Below the pieces are notes generated by a model that did not search any database, had not been told where the DNA came from, and saw only the letters and a program-made list of their open reading frames with translations. Shown piece by piece: positions 37,188-46,106 of a DNA stretch of 64,000 bases. Source of the stretch: an uncultured Bacteroidales bacterium (GTDB lineage Bacteria; Bacteroidota; Bacteroidia; Bacteroidales; UBA932); assembly GCA_944325505.1 (NCBI GenBank), contig CALVAJ010000001.1, positions 186,001 through 250,000 of the forward strand, read 5' to 3'. The first letter of the stretch is position 1. Every line of letters begins with the position of its first letter. The translations under genes and the position numbers were made by a program.

Positions 37188-37697
37188 ATGCAGAACCTGC
37201 ATCAGATAGCCAGGATATTGAAATCTAACGGTACCGATGGGGAACTGGTTTTCGGTTTCCGTGACATCGCTCCTGAAGATATCAGCATTGAAGAACCGGT
37301 GTTCATCTGTTTCGATGGACTTCCGGTTCCTTTTTTTATCGAGTCATTCCAGAAGAAAGGACAGGGCAAGGCGGTGGTCAGTCTTACCGGCATACGGAGT
37401 TTTGAAGATGCGCAGGAGGTGGCCGGCCGGGGAGTATATGCGGACGCATCGTGTCTCGAGATTGATACGGATGAGGATTTCCCGCTGCTGGAAGGGTGGA
37501 AATTGTCCGACAGCAACGGAAAGGAGGTCGGCGTGATTACCGGGTTTCTTGACATTCCCGGCAACCCGTGCCTTGAAGTATCGCGTCATGGAGCTGTAGA
37601 AGATAGCGTAATCATCCCTTTTCACGAGGATCTTGTCGTCTCGGTTGACGAAAAAAAGCGGGAACTGACACTGTCAGTCCCCGCAGGTCTTATATGA
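37188..37697 (+). CDS. rimM: Ribosome maturation factor RimM
   Basis: 169 residues from the ATG at 37188; the frame is open further upstream only because of the repetitive S16 tail. The N-terminal domain has LHQIARILKSNGTDGELVFGF, the RimM start, and the C-terminal PRC-barrel-like domain contains VGVITGFLDIPGNPCLEV and DSVIIPFHEDLV. It assists assembly of the 30S head with S19. It directly follows rpsP, as in many bacteria (rpsP-rimM). trmD does not follow here. Confidence 0.92.
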   Translation: MQNLHQIARILKSNGTDGELVFGFRDIAPEDISIEEPVFICFDGLPVPFFIESFQKKGQGKAVVSLTGIRSFEDAQEVAGRGVYADASCLEIDTDEDFPLLEGWKLSDSNGKEVGVITGFLDIPGNPCLEVSRHGAVEDSVIIPFHEDLVVSVDEKKRELTLSVPAGLI

Positions 37698-37718
37698 CCG
37701 GTGTTTCCTGTCTATCGC

Positions 37719-38576
37719 TTAGAATTTGAGAAAGATGCTGGCGGTAAAGTTGTCCAGACATACATCCGTAGCGTCCTGCATCAGAGTTTTGTCTTCTTCA
37801 TCCGAGAAAACCAGGTCGAAATCGATGGTGTCTATATTTCCCAGTCCGCTCAGGTCCAGAGTCCTCCATGAAGTTACGATAGAGTCTCTCTGAGGGTTTT
37901 CGGATTCAGGACGTTTGCTCTTGCCTTTTCCTGCAAGGAGGAAAGTGGCTTCTTTTGTCTTGGCCCCGTTAAGGTATCCTGTAACTTTCAGTGTATAGTC
38001 ACCCTTCAGGTTGAATGTGCTTACATCATCGCCCATGATTTTCCGTACAGCCGCCGCACTGTTGCATACCTGTATAATGCTTGGAGTGCAGGTCCCTGCA
38101 TCGGCAGAAGCGAAAGTAATGTCATGTTCAGGCATGTTTCCGGTCTGGCAGAAATAGAAGAACGTATTTGCGGTAGTTCCTGATGATTTTCCGTATACGC
38201 TGTATTCCCCCGGAGACTGGATTTCACTGCCGGTGTCTTCTCCGGTACCGCTTTCGGTTTCCTCTCCTTCCTGATCTCCCCCTTCGTCCGTTTCAGGTTC
38301 AGTCCAATGCTGTCTCGACAGAGCGAATCCCCCGAGCAGCGAGCCTGAGCTTACCTTGCTGTAATATACCGTAGTCCCCTTGGAGATGAATGCGCTCAAA
38401 TCCCCTTCCTCCGGTTCTCCGAAAAGGAAGTAGGTCGCCCCGTCTTTGAAAATTTCCGCTGCATTGTCGTAGTTCCCGTCATCTACGAGAGTGAACGATG
38501 CTTCATATCCTGTGTCTTTCATGCATGATGTCAGAGCAAAAAGCAGGGATGCGGATATCAGTGCCGTTTTCTTCAT
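37719..38576 (-). CDS. DUF4465-like lipoprotein
   Basis: 285 residues with a lipoprotein signal (lipobox LTSC, C18). The body matches the DUF4465 pattern seen in Bacteroidetes surface proteins: FALSRQ early, VYGKSSG, TLKVTGYLNGAKTKEATFLLAGK and SWRTLDLSGLGNIDTIDFDL, closing with DVCLDNFTASI. A Glu/Gly/Thr-rich low-complexity insert sits at about 92-120. These are thought to be beta-sandwich, carbohydrate- or substrate-binding modules; the role is unknown. A near-consensus -7 (TATATTCG, 38599-38606, minus) lies upstream. It is on the same strand as, and downstream of, the lysine operon. Confidence 0.72.
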   Translation of the reverse strand: MKKTALISASLLFALTSCMKDTGYEASFTLVDDGNYDNAAEIFKDGATYFLFGEPEEGDLSAFISKGTTVYYSKVSSGSLLGGFALSRQHWTEPETDEGGDQEGEETESGTGEDTGSEIQSPGEYSVYGKSSGTTANTFFYFCQTGNMPEHDITFASADAGTCTPSIIQVCNSAAAVRKIMGDDVSTFNLKGDYTLKVTGYLNGAKTKEATFLLAGKGKSKRPESENPQRDSIVTSWRTLDLSGLGNIDTIDFDLVFSDEEDKTLMQDATDVCLDNFTASIFLKF

Positions 38577-38619
38577 GTCTTAAAATTTAAAAATTTCGCG
38601 AATATAGTAATTTTTGGTA

Positions 38620-39423
38620 TTACAGTATTATGTCAGCGACCTTTGCCGCCGGTCCGGTCAGCCATACCCCGGTAAAGGCTGTTCCCTGTCCTGGTGTGAA
38701 ATCCACAGCCAGAGTGTCACGCAGGGCTTTTACAGGTATGTGTACACTGCCGTCTTCCATTTCAGTCCAAACACTTGGATATGTGAGGTAAGCGGCTATG
38801 GCCGACGCCGTTATGCCAGTCCCGCATGCAAAAGTCTCAGCTTCGACCCCTTTTTCATACGTCCTGACGTGGAGGATATTTGAACTGCGGTCCATTTCTG
38901 CAAAGTTGGCATTTACCCCTTCCGGGCCGTATTCCTTCCTGTAGCGTATCTCTCTTCCACGGGAAAAGACATCGTAGCTGTCCAGTCCATGGACAAACCG
39001 GACGAAATGCCTTGTCCCAGTATCTATAAACCAGGAATCTTCATTTTCTTGCTTCACGGTGGAAACATTTTTCATTTTCAGCCGGACGGTTTTCAGTTTT
39101 CCTTCATTCCCGAGGATTTCTGCGGTGTGGAATCCGTCGGCCGCCTCGAAATCGAAGTGCCTGATTCCCATATCGTAAGCAAATGCCACGATGCAGCGTC
39201 CCCCGTTGCCGCACATCATTCCGCCGGATCCGTCAGAGTTGAAGTAGACCATACGGAAATCATACAAGCCGCTGTTTTCAAGCAGCATGAGCCCGTCCGC
39301 TCCTATACCGTAGTGACGGTCGCACAGACCTGTTATCTGTCCGGCCGAAAGCGTGATGTCTCCTTTCCTGTTGTCTGCGATGAGGAAGTCGTTTCCGGCC
39401 CCCTGGTATTTGTACAGTTTCAT
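38620..39423 (-). CDS. dapF: Diaminopimelate epimerase
   Basis: Converts LL- to meso-diaminopimelate, the form used in peptidoglycan and by lysine decarboxylation. The protein is 267 residues from the ATG at 39423; the frame is open for 86 more codons upstream, but this lies in the aminotransferase gene. Both catalytic cysteines are present: C71 in MMCGNGGRC and C200 in FACGTG. The ATG overlaps the aminotransferase stop (ATGA), implying coupled translation. Last gene of the lysine operon. Confidence 0.95.
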   Translation of the reverse strand: MKLYKYQGAGNDFLIADNRKGDITLSAGQITGLCDRHYGIGADGLMLLENSGLYDFRMVYFNSDGSGGMMCGNGGRCIVAFAYDMGIRHFDFEAADGFHTAEILGNEGKLKTVRLKMKNVSTVKQENEDSWFIDTGTRHFVRFVHGLDSYDVFSRGREIRYRKEYGPEGVNANFAEMDRSSNILHVRTYEKGVEAETFACGTGITASAIAAYLTYPSVWTEMEDGSVHIPVKALRDTLAVDFTPGQGTAFTGVWLTGPAAKVADIIL

Positions 39424-40631
39424 AAGCTTTCTTTCAACAGTCCGGACAGCAGGATTATACCCTCCCTTATCCGTTCCTTGCTCATAAACGAGAAGTTCAT
39501 CCTCATCGTGTTCAGCCCGTCTTTTCCCGGACATCTCCGTCCGCTGATCCATTCGGTGTTGAAGAAGGCTCCGGCCACATAGGCGACTCCGTTGCCAAGG
39601 GCGGTGTCGTAGAATTTCACTGAGTCGAATGTCTCGGGAAGGGTCAGGAACAGGAAAAGGCCTCCCTCCGGGCGGGTCCACCGTACAGAAGACGGCATGT
39701 GTTCTTCAAGCATGGAGAGCATCAGGTCGCGCTTTTCCTTATACAGGCAGATGCTTTTCCCAAGGTTCCTGTCCAGAAGTCCGGAAGAGAGGAACTCCGC
39801 TGCCACATACTGGTCGAACACCGGAGGGCAGAGATCGAGGGACTGCTTGCATACGTATATTTTGTCAAGCAGGTCAGGATGGGCGAATATCCATCCGAGG
39901 CGGAATCCCGGCGCCATGATTTTGGAGAAAGAGCCCAGATGAAGGACCCTGTCGGGGTCAAGCGAGTACATGGTAGGGATCTGTTCCCCGCTGTACCTCA
40001 GCTCCCTGTACGGGCTGTCCTCTACGATGACAAATCCGTATTCCTGTGCAAGCCTGATGAGAATCTTCCTTTCTTCCAGGGACAATGTTTCTCCTGAAGG
40101 ATTCTGGAAATCCGGAATCATATAAAGGAATTTTATCTTTTTGCCTTCGGCCAATACTTTCTCTATCATGTCGGTATATGCTCTCAGGAAGCGCACCGGG
40201 TCTTCTTCATGGGATACGCCCCTTATGTCCGCCCTGTATGAGCTGAATGACTGGAGAGCACCGAGGTATGACGGGTTGGAAGTGAGGATCACATCGCCGG
40301 GATCAACCATTACACGGGTGCATACGTCTATGCCCTGCTGCGAGGATGAAGTTATCTGAATACGTTCCACAGGGACCCCGTATCTGTCGGAAAGGGCTTT
40401 TCTGAGTTCGGTGACACCCTGGGTCGCACCGTACTGGAAGGCCTGCCCCCGGTATTTTTCTATTACGCCGGACATTATTTCCCGGAAAGTGTCTAACGGG
40501 AACGTCTCGGCGCTCGGATATCCTCCGGCAAACGAATAGATGGAGTTCAGGTCCACCTTTTTGAATATGTCGCGTACCGGAGACCGGAAGAACGACCCGG
40601 TGTCAGCTGAAAAAAGGTCGGTGTATGGCAT
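39420..40631 (-). CDS. PLP-dependent aminotransferase; DapC candidate
   Basis: 403 residues, fold type I class I/II aminotransferase of the LysN/2-aminoadipate group. PLP lysine K237 lies in GSFSKIMAPGFRLGW; N177 (DFQNPSG) and D205 (IVEDSPY) are also in place. By sequence I would call it only an aminotransferase related to 2-aminoadipate/valine-pyruvate enzymes. Its place between dapD and dapF, with ATGA overlap to dapF, makes N-succinyl-2-amino-6-oxopimelate the likely substrate, that is, the DapC step missing from the rest of the operon. That assignment is inference. Confidence 0.8.
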   Translation of the reverse strand: MPYTDLFSADTGSFFRSPVRDIFKKVDLNSIYSFAGGYPSAETFPLDTFREIMSGVIEKYRGQAFQYGATQGVTELRKALSDRYGVPVERIQITSSSQQGIDVCTRVMVDPGDVILTSNPSYLGALQSFSSYRADIRGVSHEEDPVRFLRAYTDMIEKVLAEGKKIKFLYMIPDFQNPSGETLSLEERKILIRLAQEYGFVIVEDSPYRELRYSGEQIPTMYSLDPDRVLHLGSFSKIMAPGFRLGWIFAHPDLLDKIYVCKQSLDLCPPVFDQYVAAEFLSSGLLDRNLGKSICLYKEKRDLMLSMLEEHMPSSVRWTRPEGGLFLFLTLPETFDSVKFYDTALGNGVAYVAGAFFNTEWISGRRCPGKDGLNTMRMNFSFMSKERIREGIILLSGLLKESL

Positions 40632-40658
40632 TTTTATGTGTTTTTTATATCACTGGAG

Positions 40659-41435
40659 TCAGTCCCTCAAGACAGACTCCAGTGTGACCGAACTGTCGGT
40701 TTTGCCGTCGCGGTATTTGACGATTACAGGTGTATAGAGGTGGATCCCTTTCTCCACACCGGGCCCTTTGGATACAGGGCGGCTGCCAGCTACCACTACA
40801 GCGCCTTCCGGCACGACCATCTGCCCGTTTTCATTCGCCTTTATGAACTCGCCGGTGGTAGCATCGAAGATGGCGGTGGACGAGTTGATTATCACTCCGG
40901 TCCCGATAACGGCATTCTCTTTTACGATAGTCCCTTCGTAAATGCCGCAGTTGCCGCCGATGAAAACATTGTCCTCGATGATGACCGGAAGGGCTCCCAC
41001 AGGCTCCAGTACGCCTCCGAGCTGCGATGCGGCAGAAAGATGGACATGCCTGCCTACCTGGGCGCATGAACCTACGAGGGCATGTGAGTCTATCATGGTG
41101 TCAGAGTCTACATACGCCCCTATGTTTATATATGAAGGCGGCATGACAATGACTGACGGGGCAAGGTAGGCACCGCGGCGGATCGAACTTCCGCCGGGAA
41201 CGATGCGTACTTTGTCCTCTATCGACATTTTCCTCGCAGGTATGGTGTCTTTGTCGAAGAACGAGAATACCCCTTGTGACATGTCTTTCATCTGTCCGTA
41301 ACGGAAACCGCTGAGTATCACTTCCTTTATCCAGGCATTGACCTGCCACCGGCCGTTTTTCTTCTCTGCCACGCGGATTTCACCCTTTTCCAGGGCCGCA
41401 CAGACTTCATGGAATTTTTCAAGTTCCGGGTTCAT
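40659..41435 (-). CDS. dapD: Tetrahydrodipicolinate N-succinyltransferase
   Basis: Transfers succinate from succinyl-CoA to tetrahydrodipicolinate, which commits the pathway to the succinylase branch. The protein is 258 residues from the ATG at 41435. An ATG at 41516, one base after the dapA stop, would give 285 residues and cannot be excluded. It contains [18 protein letters not shown], close to E. coli DapD, then left-handed beta-helix hexapeptide sequence with [31 protein letters not shown] and GGVLEP. The match to DapD is clearly better than to the acetylase DapH. Confidence 0.92.
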   Translation of the reverse strand: MNPELEKFHEVCAALEKGEIRVAEKKNGRWQVNAWIKEVILSGFRYGQMKDMSQGVFSFFDKDTIPARKMSIEDKVRIVPGGSSIRRGAYLAPSVIVMPPSYINIGAYVDSDTMIDSHALVGSCAQVGRHVHLSAASQLGGVLEPVGALPVIIEDNVFIGGNCGIYEGTIVKENAVIGTGVIINSSTAIFDATTGEFIKANENGQMVVPEGAVVVAGSRPVSKGPGVEKGIHLYTPVIVKYRDGKTDSSVTLESVLRD

Positions 41436-41517
41436 ATATGGTTTATTATGGTATTTTGATAATTCCTCTGCTGGTGTCCCGGATGACCGTGGTCCTTTCC
41501 CGGGGCGGACCTGCATG

Positions 41518-42399
41518 CTATAGAAGCCCCAGACCTTTGACTGTTTCCTGCATAAGTGCACAAGTCTTTTCCGATGCAGGGACAAGCGGAAGGCGGAGTT
41601 CATTATTTATGAGCCCCATCGCCGCAAGGGCCGCTTTGGCTGGGATAGGGTTGCTTTCCACGAAGCAGTTCCTGAACAGGGGAGTGAGGCGGTGATGGAG
41701 TCCGCGTGCCGTCTCTATGTCGTTGTTCAGCAGGGCTTCGGCGAGTTCCGTCATCAGCTTCGGGGCTACATTTGAAGCTACGCTTATAACACCGTCGGCT
41801 CCGGTGGCCATCAGGGAGAGGGTCTCGTCGTCGTTCCCGCTCAGGACAGAGAATCCTTCAGGGGCGTTGCGGATGATTTCCGAAATCTGGGCATAGTTGC
41901 CGGAGGCTTCTTTTACGGCCACTATGTTTTCGATTTCCGCCAACCGCAATGTAGTTTCCGCCAGCATATTGGCTCCGGTGCGTCCCGGAACGTTGTATAT
42001 TACTACGGGCTTGCCTGCGGCATCCGCGACGGCCTTGAAATACTCATACATGCCATGCTGGGTCGGCTTGTTGTAGTAAGGCACCACTATCAGGAATGCG
42101 TCCGCGCCGTAAGGCTCCAGTGTCTTTATGCTTTTTATGGTCTGAACCAGAGAGTTGGTCCCGCCGCCTGCGATGATTTTCCTTCCGCAGCAGTGCTCCT
42201 TTGTCACTTCCAGGACCTTTATCCTTTCCTGCTCGTCCAGACACGGGGTTTCCCCTGTGGTGCCGAGCGGTACGAGAAAGTGGATTCCGGCTTCGGTCTG
42301 CCTTTGCAGCAGCCGTACGTATGCATCGTAGTCCACCTTTCCGTCCTTGAACGGGGTGACCAGCGCCGTGCCGCACCCTCTGAAACTGATGCTTTTCAT
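41518..42399 (-). CDS. dapA: 4-hydroxy-tetrahydrodipicolinate synthase
   Basis: Condenses aspartate semialdehyde and pyruvate. The protein is 293 residues from the ATG at 42399; an in-frame ATG at 42444 lies within dapB. TIM-barrel enzyme with Schiff-base lysine K163 (VAVKEASGN), Y135 ([10 protein letters not shown]) and the GTTGE loop at 46-50. Ten bases separate it from dapB. Confidence 0.96.
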   Translation of the reverse strand: MKSISFRGCGTALVTPFKDGKVDYDAYVRLLQRQTEAGIHFLVPLGTTGETPCLDEQERIKVLEVTKEHCCGRKIIAGGGTNSLVQTIKSIKTLEPYGADAFLIVVPYYNKPTQHGMYEYFKAVADAAGKPVVIYNVPGRTGANMLAETTLRLAEIENIVAVKEASGNYAQISEIIRNAPEGFSVLSGNDDETLSLMATGADGVISVASNVAPKLMTELAEALLNNDIETARGLHHRLTPLFRNCFVESNPIPAKAALAAMGLINNELRLPLVPASEKTCALMQETVKGLGLL

Positions 42400-42409
42400 A
42401 TCGTGTTTC

Positions 42410-43093
42410 CTATTCTGCTTTAAAGATGATGTCATGGAAATCATGTACTCCGCTAAGGTTCTCCGTTCTGAGCGCAGCCTCTACCGCACCTGCGGCAAAA
42501 CCCTCTCTGGAGAAGGCTTCATGAGTAATGGTTATCCTGTCATTCAGTCCTTCAAACCCGATGGAATGTATTCCAGGTATCTCACCGCAACGGACGGACT
42601 GGATGTCGATATGGGTGCCCATGTTGTTGTCGATTATCTCCGCGAGACTTTTTGCTGTCCCGCTCGGGGCGTCCAGCTTGTGGCAGTGGTGCTTTTCCAC
42701 CATGTACGGGCTGTATCCTCCCGTGCTGGCCATCATTCTGGAAATGAAGTCGGTGACGGCGAAGAAGATATTCACTCCTATGGAGAAGTTGGATGCGTAT
42801 ATCATAGGGGTGCCGCATTTTTCGAAGTATGCAATGACCTCGTCCTTTATGTCGTTCCAGCCTGTGGTCCCGATTACCACGGCCTTGAAATTATCTGCGA
42901 GAAACTTGTAATTCTCGCGGATTGCGGCCGGAGTGGTGAAATCTATGCAGACGCTTTCCTTTGCCAGAGCCTTGTCGAATGTCTTGATGTCTTCGCTTTT
43001 GCCGGAACATCCGATACCTCTTTCGGCGAGAATCTTCTCGACCATGTGGCCCATCTTTCCGTATCCGCTGATGGCAATTTTAATGTTGTCCAT
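42410..43093 (-). CDS. dapB: 4-hydroxy-tetrahydrodipicolinate reductase
   Basis: NAD(P)H-dependent reduction that gives tetrahydrodipicolinate. 227 residues: Rossmann loop ISGYGKMG at 8-15, then VVIGTTGW, SNFSIGVN and the catalytic EKHHCHKLDAPSGTA. At 227 residues it is shorter than E. coli DapB (273), mainly because the segment after the first strand is compact, as in many Bacteroidota. Ten bases downstream of lysC. Confidence 0.95.
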   Translation of the reverse strand: MDNIKIAISGYGKMGHMVEKILAERGIGCSGKSEDIKTFDKALAKESVCIDFTTPAAIRENYKFLADNFKAVVIGTTGWNDIKDEVIAYFEKCGTPMIYASNFSIGVNIFFAVTDFISRMMASTGGYSPYMVEKHHCHKLDAPSGTAKSLAEIIDNNMGTHIDIQSVRCGEIPGIHSIGFEGLNDRITITHEAFSREGFAAGAVEAALRTENLSGVHDFHDIIFKAE

Positions 43094-43103
43094 TGTACCT
43101 CCC

Positions 43104-44471
43104 TTATTTTTCCGGTGTATCCTCGAACAGGTAATGGTGGATTTCCTGCATTACGGTGTTGAGGGCTGTCCTGTCTACGACAAAACTGATGTTGACGTAT
43201 GACGCGCCCTGGGATATCATGTATATCTTGCAGTCCCGCAGAGGGGCGAAGGTGTTTTTCAACAGCCCGTTGAGATTGATGATGTTTTTCCCGATGACAG
43301 ATATTTGTGACTTGTCGTTGTCCACTATGACGTCGGCGAACTCGGAAAGCTGCTTCACGACCCTGTCTATGTTCTGGCCGGAGTCAACCGTCACGGAGAT
43401 ATTGGCTTCTGACGTACTTATCAGATCTACCGAAACCTTGTTTTCGCTGAAAATCTCGAATACCTTTTTCAGAAAGCCGGAAACGTTTATCATCTTGGTT
43501 GAGAAGATGTTGATGACATTGATGTTTTCCTTGCAGGAAATCGATTTCACACCGTCTTCTATGAAAGAACTCTGCAGGATGGCCGTGCCTTTGCCTTCCG
43601 GATTCATCGAGTTCAGGACATAGAGAGGTATGTTCTTCTTTACGGCAGGCTCTATGGTAAGAGGATGCAGGACCTTTGCCCCGAAATGCGCCATTTCGGC
43701 CGCCTCTTCGAATGATATCTTGTCCAGGCATTTGGTGTTCTGCACTCTGCGCGGATCAGCCGTGCGGACTCCGTCCACGTCGGTCCAGATTTCTATGCGT
43801 TTTGCGTCCACCGCCATTCCTATGAGTGATGCGGAGTAGTCGGAGCCTCCGCGTCCGAGCACTGTAGGCTCTCCGTCCGGAGTGGCTGAAACGAATCCTT
43901 GGGTGATTACGGTATCAGCCCCTTTGAATGCGTCGCTGACGATTCCCGGGGTGCGCCTGATGATTTCCTCGCTGACCGGCTCTCCTTTAAGATAGTCTCT
44001 GGAAGTGATGATAATGCTGCGTGCGTCGATATAGTTGGTGACTATGCCGCGGGCATTCAGCGCGAAGCAGATGATGTTGGACGAGAGGTATTCTCCGTTG
44101 GAAATGATGACGGCCTTGCTCCTGTCCGAAAGTTCTCCCAGAGCACAGACCGCACTGACGAATTTACCCAGGCTGTCACAGATTTCATTTACCTTGGCAC
44201 AGGCCTGCCAGCAAAGTGCGTCGTTTCCTTCCAGGAGTTCTTTTGCCAATGTTATATGCCTGTCCCTGAGCTGGTCCAGGAGATTTTCGACTTCGACGCG
44301 GTTCTTCGCTGCCGCTGCGTCCGAGAGTTTGTAAAGAAGGTCCGTGACTTTTGAAAGCGCAGAAACGACTACTACCGGTTTTTCGTCGAGCCGTCCGCGG
44401 ATTATATCTATTGCGCGGGTGATTGCTTCACAGTTGGCGACGGATGTGCCGCCGAATTTCATGATGATCAT
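43104..44471 (-). CDS. lysC: Aspartate kinase (monofunctional)
   Basis: Phosphorylates aspartate, the first step to lysine, threonine and methionine. 455 residues: KFGGTSVAN at the N-terminus, GRGGSDYSASLIG and WTDVDGVRTADPR for catalysis and binding, and two ACT regulatory units (INVINIFSTKM and ISVIGK onwards) in the last 150 residues. Start at 44471 or three codons on, MKFGG; both have ATG. There is no homoserine dehydrogenase domain. Position in a dedicated DAP operon suggests feedback by lysine. Confidence 0.95.
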   Translation of the reverse strand: MIIMKFGGTSVANCEAITRAIDIIRGRLDEKPVVVVSALSKVTDLLYKLSDAAAAKNRVEVENLLDQLRDRHITLAKELLEGNDALCWQACAKVNEICDSLGKFVSAVCALGELSDRSKAVIISNGEYLSSNIICFALNARGIVTNYIDARSIIITSRDYLKGEPVSEEIIRRTPGIVSDAFKGADTVITQGFVSATPDGEPTVLGRGGSDYSASLIGMAVDAKRIEIWTDVDGVRTADPRRVQNTKCLDKISFEEAAEMAHFGAKVLHPLTIEPAVKKNIPLYVLNSMNPEGKGTAILQSSFIEDGVKSISCKENINVINIFSTKMINVSGFLKKVFEIFSENKVSVDLISTSEANISVTVDSGQNIDRVVKQLSEFADVIVDNDKSQISVIGKNIINLNGLLKNTFAPLRDCKIYMISQGASYVNISFVVDRTALNTVMQEIHHYLFEDTPEK

Positions 44472-44503
44472 ATAAAGTTTCTTTTTCCGTTAATTCAATG
44501 TTG

Positions 44504-45595
44504 TCACTTTTTTGGAGGTTCCGTATCGGCGGAAAGGAGCCTGAACATTTTCACATAGTTGTCGGCTGCCTGCCGTATGTCGCTGAGCCTTATTGACTCA
44601 AACGGAGTATGCGCTACAAGTATCGAGCCGGGGCCGCAGAGGATTTTCTCCTGGAAATTGGTCAGTTGCGGGGCGTCGCTTCCGAATGATACCGTGGCTG
44701 TTTCAAATCCGTCCAGAACCTTGTATTCCATCGGGGTGTCCCCTCCGAAAGCCTCGATCTGCACGTCCTCTGCTTTCCATGATTCCATCAGCCGGCATAC
44801 CTCACCGTCGCCGGCGAATGTCGTCCGGAAATAGAGCCGGAAAGAGAGTTCCGGGCTGAGGATGTTCTGCGGGTTGTCGCTTGAGAGTTTCCCTACATTC
44901 CAGGTTGTCTGCCCCAGAATCGGGTCTTCCGGGAATTCCGTGTTCCTGAGCCTGTTCATGAAGTCCACGAATTTCTCCACGGCGCTTTCCCCGTACTGCG
45001 GGTAACCTGAGTGGAAGCTCTTGCCTTTTATCGTGACCTGGAACGACTTGGTGCCTTTGCTTGCGGATACCATACGGTTGTCCGTAGGCTCTCCCACTAT
45101 CACGACTTTGCCTCCGGGGTGTGCGGTTCTGAAGCTTTTCGCTCCGAAAGACCCTGTCTCTTCCCCGGCGAGAAGCAGCAGCCCGAATCCGTCAAACCCT
45201 TCTTTTTCGAGCTGCAGGCATGCGCAGTACATCGCGAATATCTGTCCCTTGGCATCGCAGCTGCCGCGGCCTTTTATTATAAGGTCGGCTCCTGATTCCA
45301 TGGCTTGTGCCAATGCTTCAGGGGTGGCCTTCACCTGCGTTACACCTCTGTCAGTCTCTTTCCAGACTGTCGGAGGAATATACGGAGGCACCGTGTCCAG
45401 ATGCGAGCAGAAAACTATTTCGGGCTTTCCCCAGGACAATAGCAGATTTTCCGTCCCGTCCCCGACTTCATACCTCGAAACCGAGCATTTCGCTGTCGGG
45501 AGCGATCCGGCAAGAAACCCGGCAAATTCTCTCTCCTTCGATGAAGTAGAGTCGATGCCGAGCATCTGCATAAACAGGTTCAAATCCAAATCCAT
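44504..45595 (-). CDS. M20-family zinc amidohydrolase; DapE candidate
   Basis: 363 residues from the ATG at 45595; the frame is open 50 codons further, but the -7 box at 45619-45626 lies there. M20 metallopeptidase (ArgE/DapE/ACY1 group) with metal ligands H65 and D114 (SHLDTVP and GRGSCDAKGQ), general base E145 with E146 (AGEETGS), and E169 (VGEPTD). The dimerisation domain follows. First gene of the lysine operon, so N-succinyl-LL-diaminopimelate is the most likely substrate. N-acetylornithine deacetylase (ArgE) is the main alternative on sequence alone. Confidence 0.85.
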   Translation of the reverse strand: MDLDLNLFMQMLGIDSTSSKEREFAGFLAGSLPTAKCSVSRYEVGDGTENLLLSWGKPEIVFCSHLDTVPPYIPPTVWKETDRGVTQVKATPEALAQAMESGADLIIKGRGSCDAKGQIFAMYCACLQLEKEGFDGFGLLLLAGEETGSFGAKSFRTAHPGGKVVIVGEPTDNRMVSASKGTKSFQVTIKGKSFHSGYPQYGESAVEKFVDFMNRLRNTEFPEDPILGQTTWNVGKLSSDNPQNILSPELSFRLYFRTTFAGDGEVCRLMESWKAEDVQIEAFGGDTPMEYKVLDGFETATVSFGSDAPQLTNFQEKILCGPGSILVAHTPFESIRLSDIRQAADNYVKMFRLLSADTEPPKK

Positions 45596-45618
45596 TGCTC
45601 CAAAATTCTCCAAACTTA

Positions 45619-45626
45619 CAAAAGTA
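45619..45626 (-). promoter_or_regulatory. -7 promoter element of the seven-gene lysine operon
   Basis: Minus-strand TACTTTTG, 23 bases before the ATG of the M20 gene. No other perfect -7 box was seen before dapF, and most gaps between the genes are under 35 bases. Confidence 0.6.
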
Positions 45627-45971
45627 TTTATAATTTTTGAGGAAGCAAGGGGATAGCCGGATTTTTCATGGCCGACAATCATGACGCTGATTCTATCCCT
45701 GGGTATCCCCCATATCGCTGTCCCAGCACACCTGCGGTTGGACAAAACTGATAAGTATATGGATGATAGAATGTTACAAAGATTCCTGCAGTTGGGTATA
45801 ATTCATAATGTTTTGATAGTCACCTTACTACGAGAAAACGCCTGCTGCAGGTGTGCAGTGGGCAGGCAGATGCAATTGAAGTCTGCCTGTCAGAGGTACC
45901 AGATGGTATGTTCATGAATGGAATAATGCTTAAAAGAGTAGTTTCTGATTGAAGAATCTAATATATAAAAT

Positions 45972-46021
45972 TGCACTGATTTTAGTGCGTTTTTTATGAA
46001 ATATGCACCGTTTTGAGTGCA
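45972..46021. repeat. Two copies of a TGCAC-N8-GTGC dyad, 32 bases apart
   Basis: Copy 1: TGCAC at 45972-45976 and GTGCG at 45985-45989. Copy 2: TGCAC at 46004-46008 and GTGCA at 46017-46021. The eight bases between arms are also similar (TGATTTTA and CGTTTTGA). Start-to-start distance is 32 bases, three helical turns. They lie 70-120 bases upstream of the His-rich gene promoter and may be operators. Copy 1 is followed by TTTTTT (45990-45995) and could alternatively act as a terminator. Confidence 0.5.
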
Positions 46022-46091
46022 ATAATGACTGCAAACGGCGCTGATGACCGGCATTTTTTGCAAGAAAGCATTGAAACCGGGGTATTTGTAT

Positions 46092-46099
46092 TAATTTTG
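46092..46099 (+). promoter_or_regulatory. -7 promoter element of the His-rich protein/TonB receptor unit
   Basis: TAATTTTG with a TTG at 46071-46073 in the -33 position (18 bases between). The ATG of the first gene is only seven bases after the box, so the transcript may be leaderless. Confidence 0.6.
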
Positions 46100-46106
46100 C
46101 GGCCGC

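Larger units (their letters stand above)
45596..46106. other. Low-GC intergenic region without a convincing gene
   Basis: About 510 bases. Beside the lysine-operon promoter at its left end, it holds a weak 78-codon frame (45681-45917, plus) with no recognisable features, a 7-bp hairpin (AGGCAGA/TCTGCCT around 45868-45892), two similar dyads at 45972-46021 and the promoter of the His-rich gene at the right. The base composition is visibly richer in A/T than the flanking genes. Confidence 0.5.

Noticed and set aside
36623..37202. Ser/Leu- and Gln-rich frames opposite rpsP
   Set aside because: They mirror the repetitive Ala/Glu codons of the S16 tail.
45860..45905. Stem-loop that might belong to a riboswitch (cobalamin or similar)
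   Set aside because: The conserved core of a cobalamin riboswitch is absent and the region is more than 200 bases from the next gene on that strand.
45681..45917. Possible 78-residue gene on the plus strand
   Set aside because: No promoter box, no recognisable motif and an unusual residue composition; treated as intergenic.
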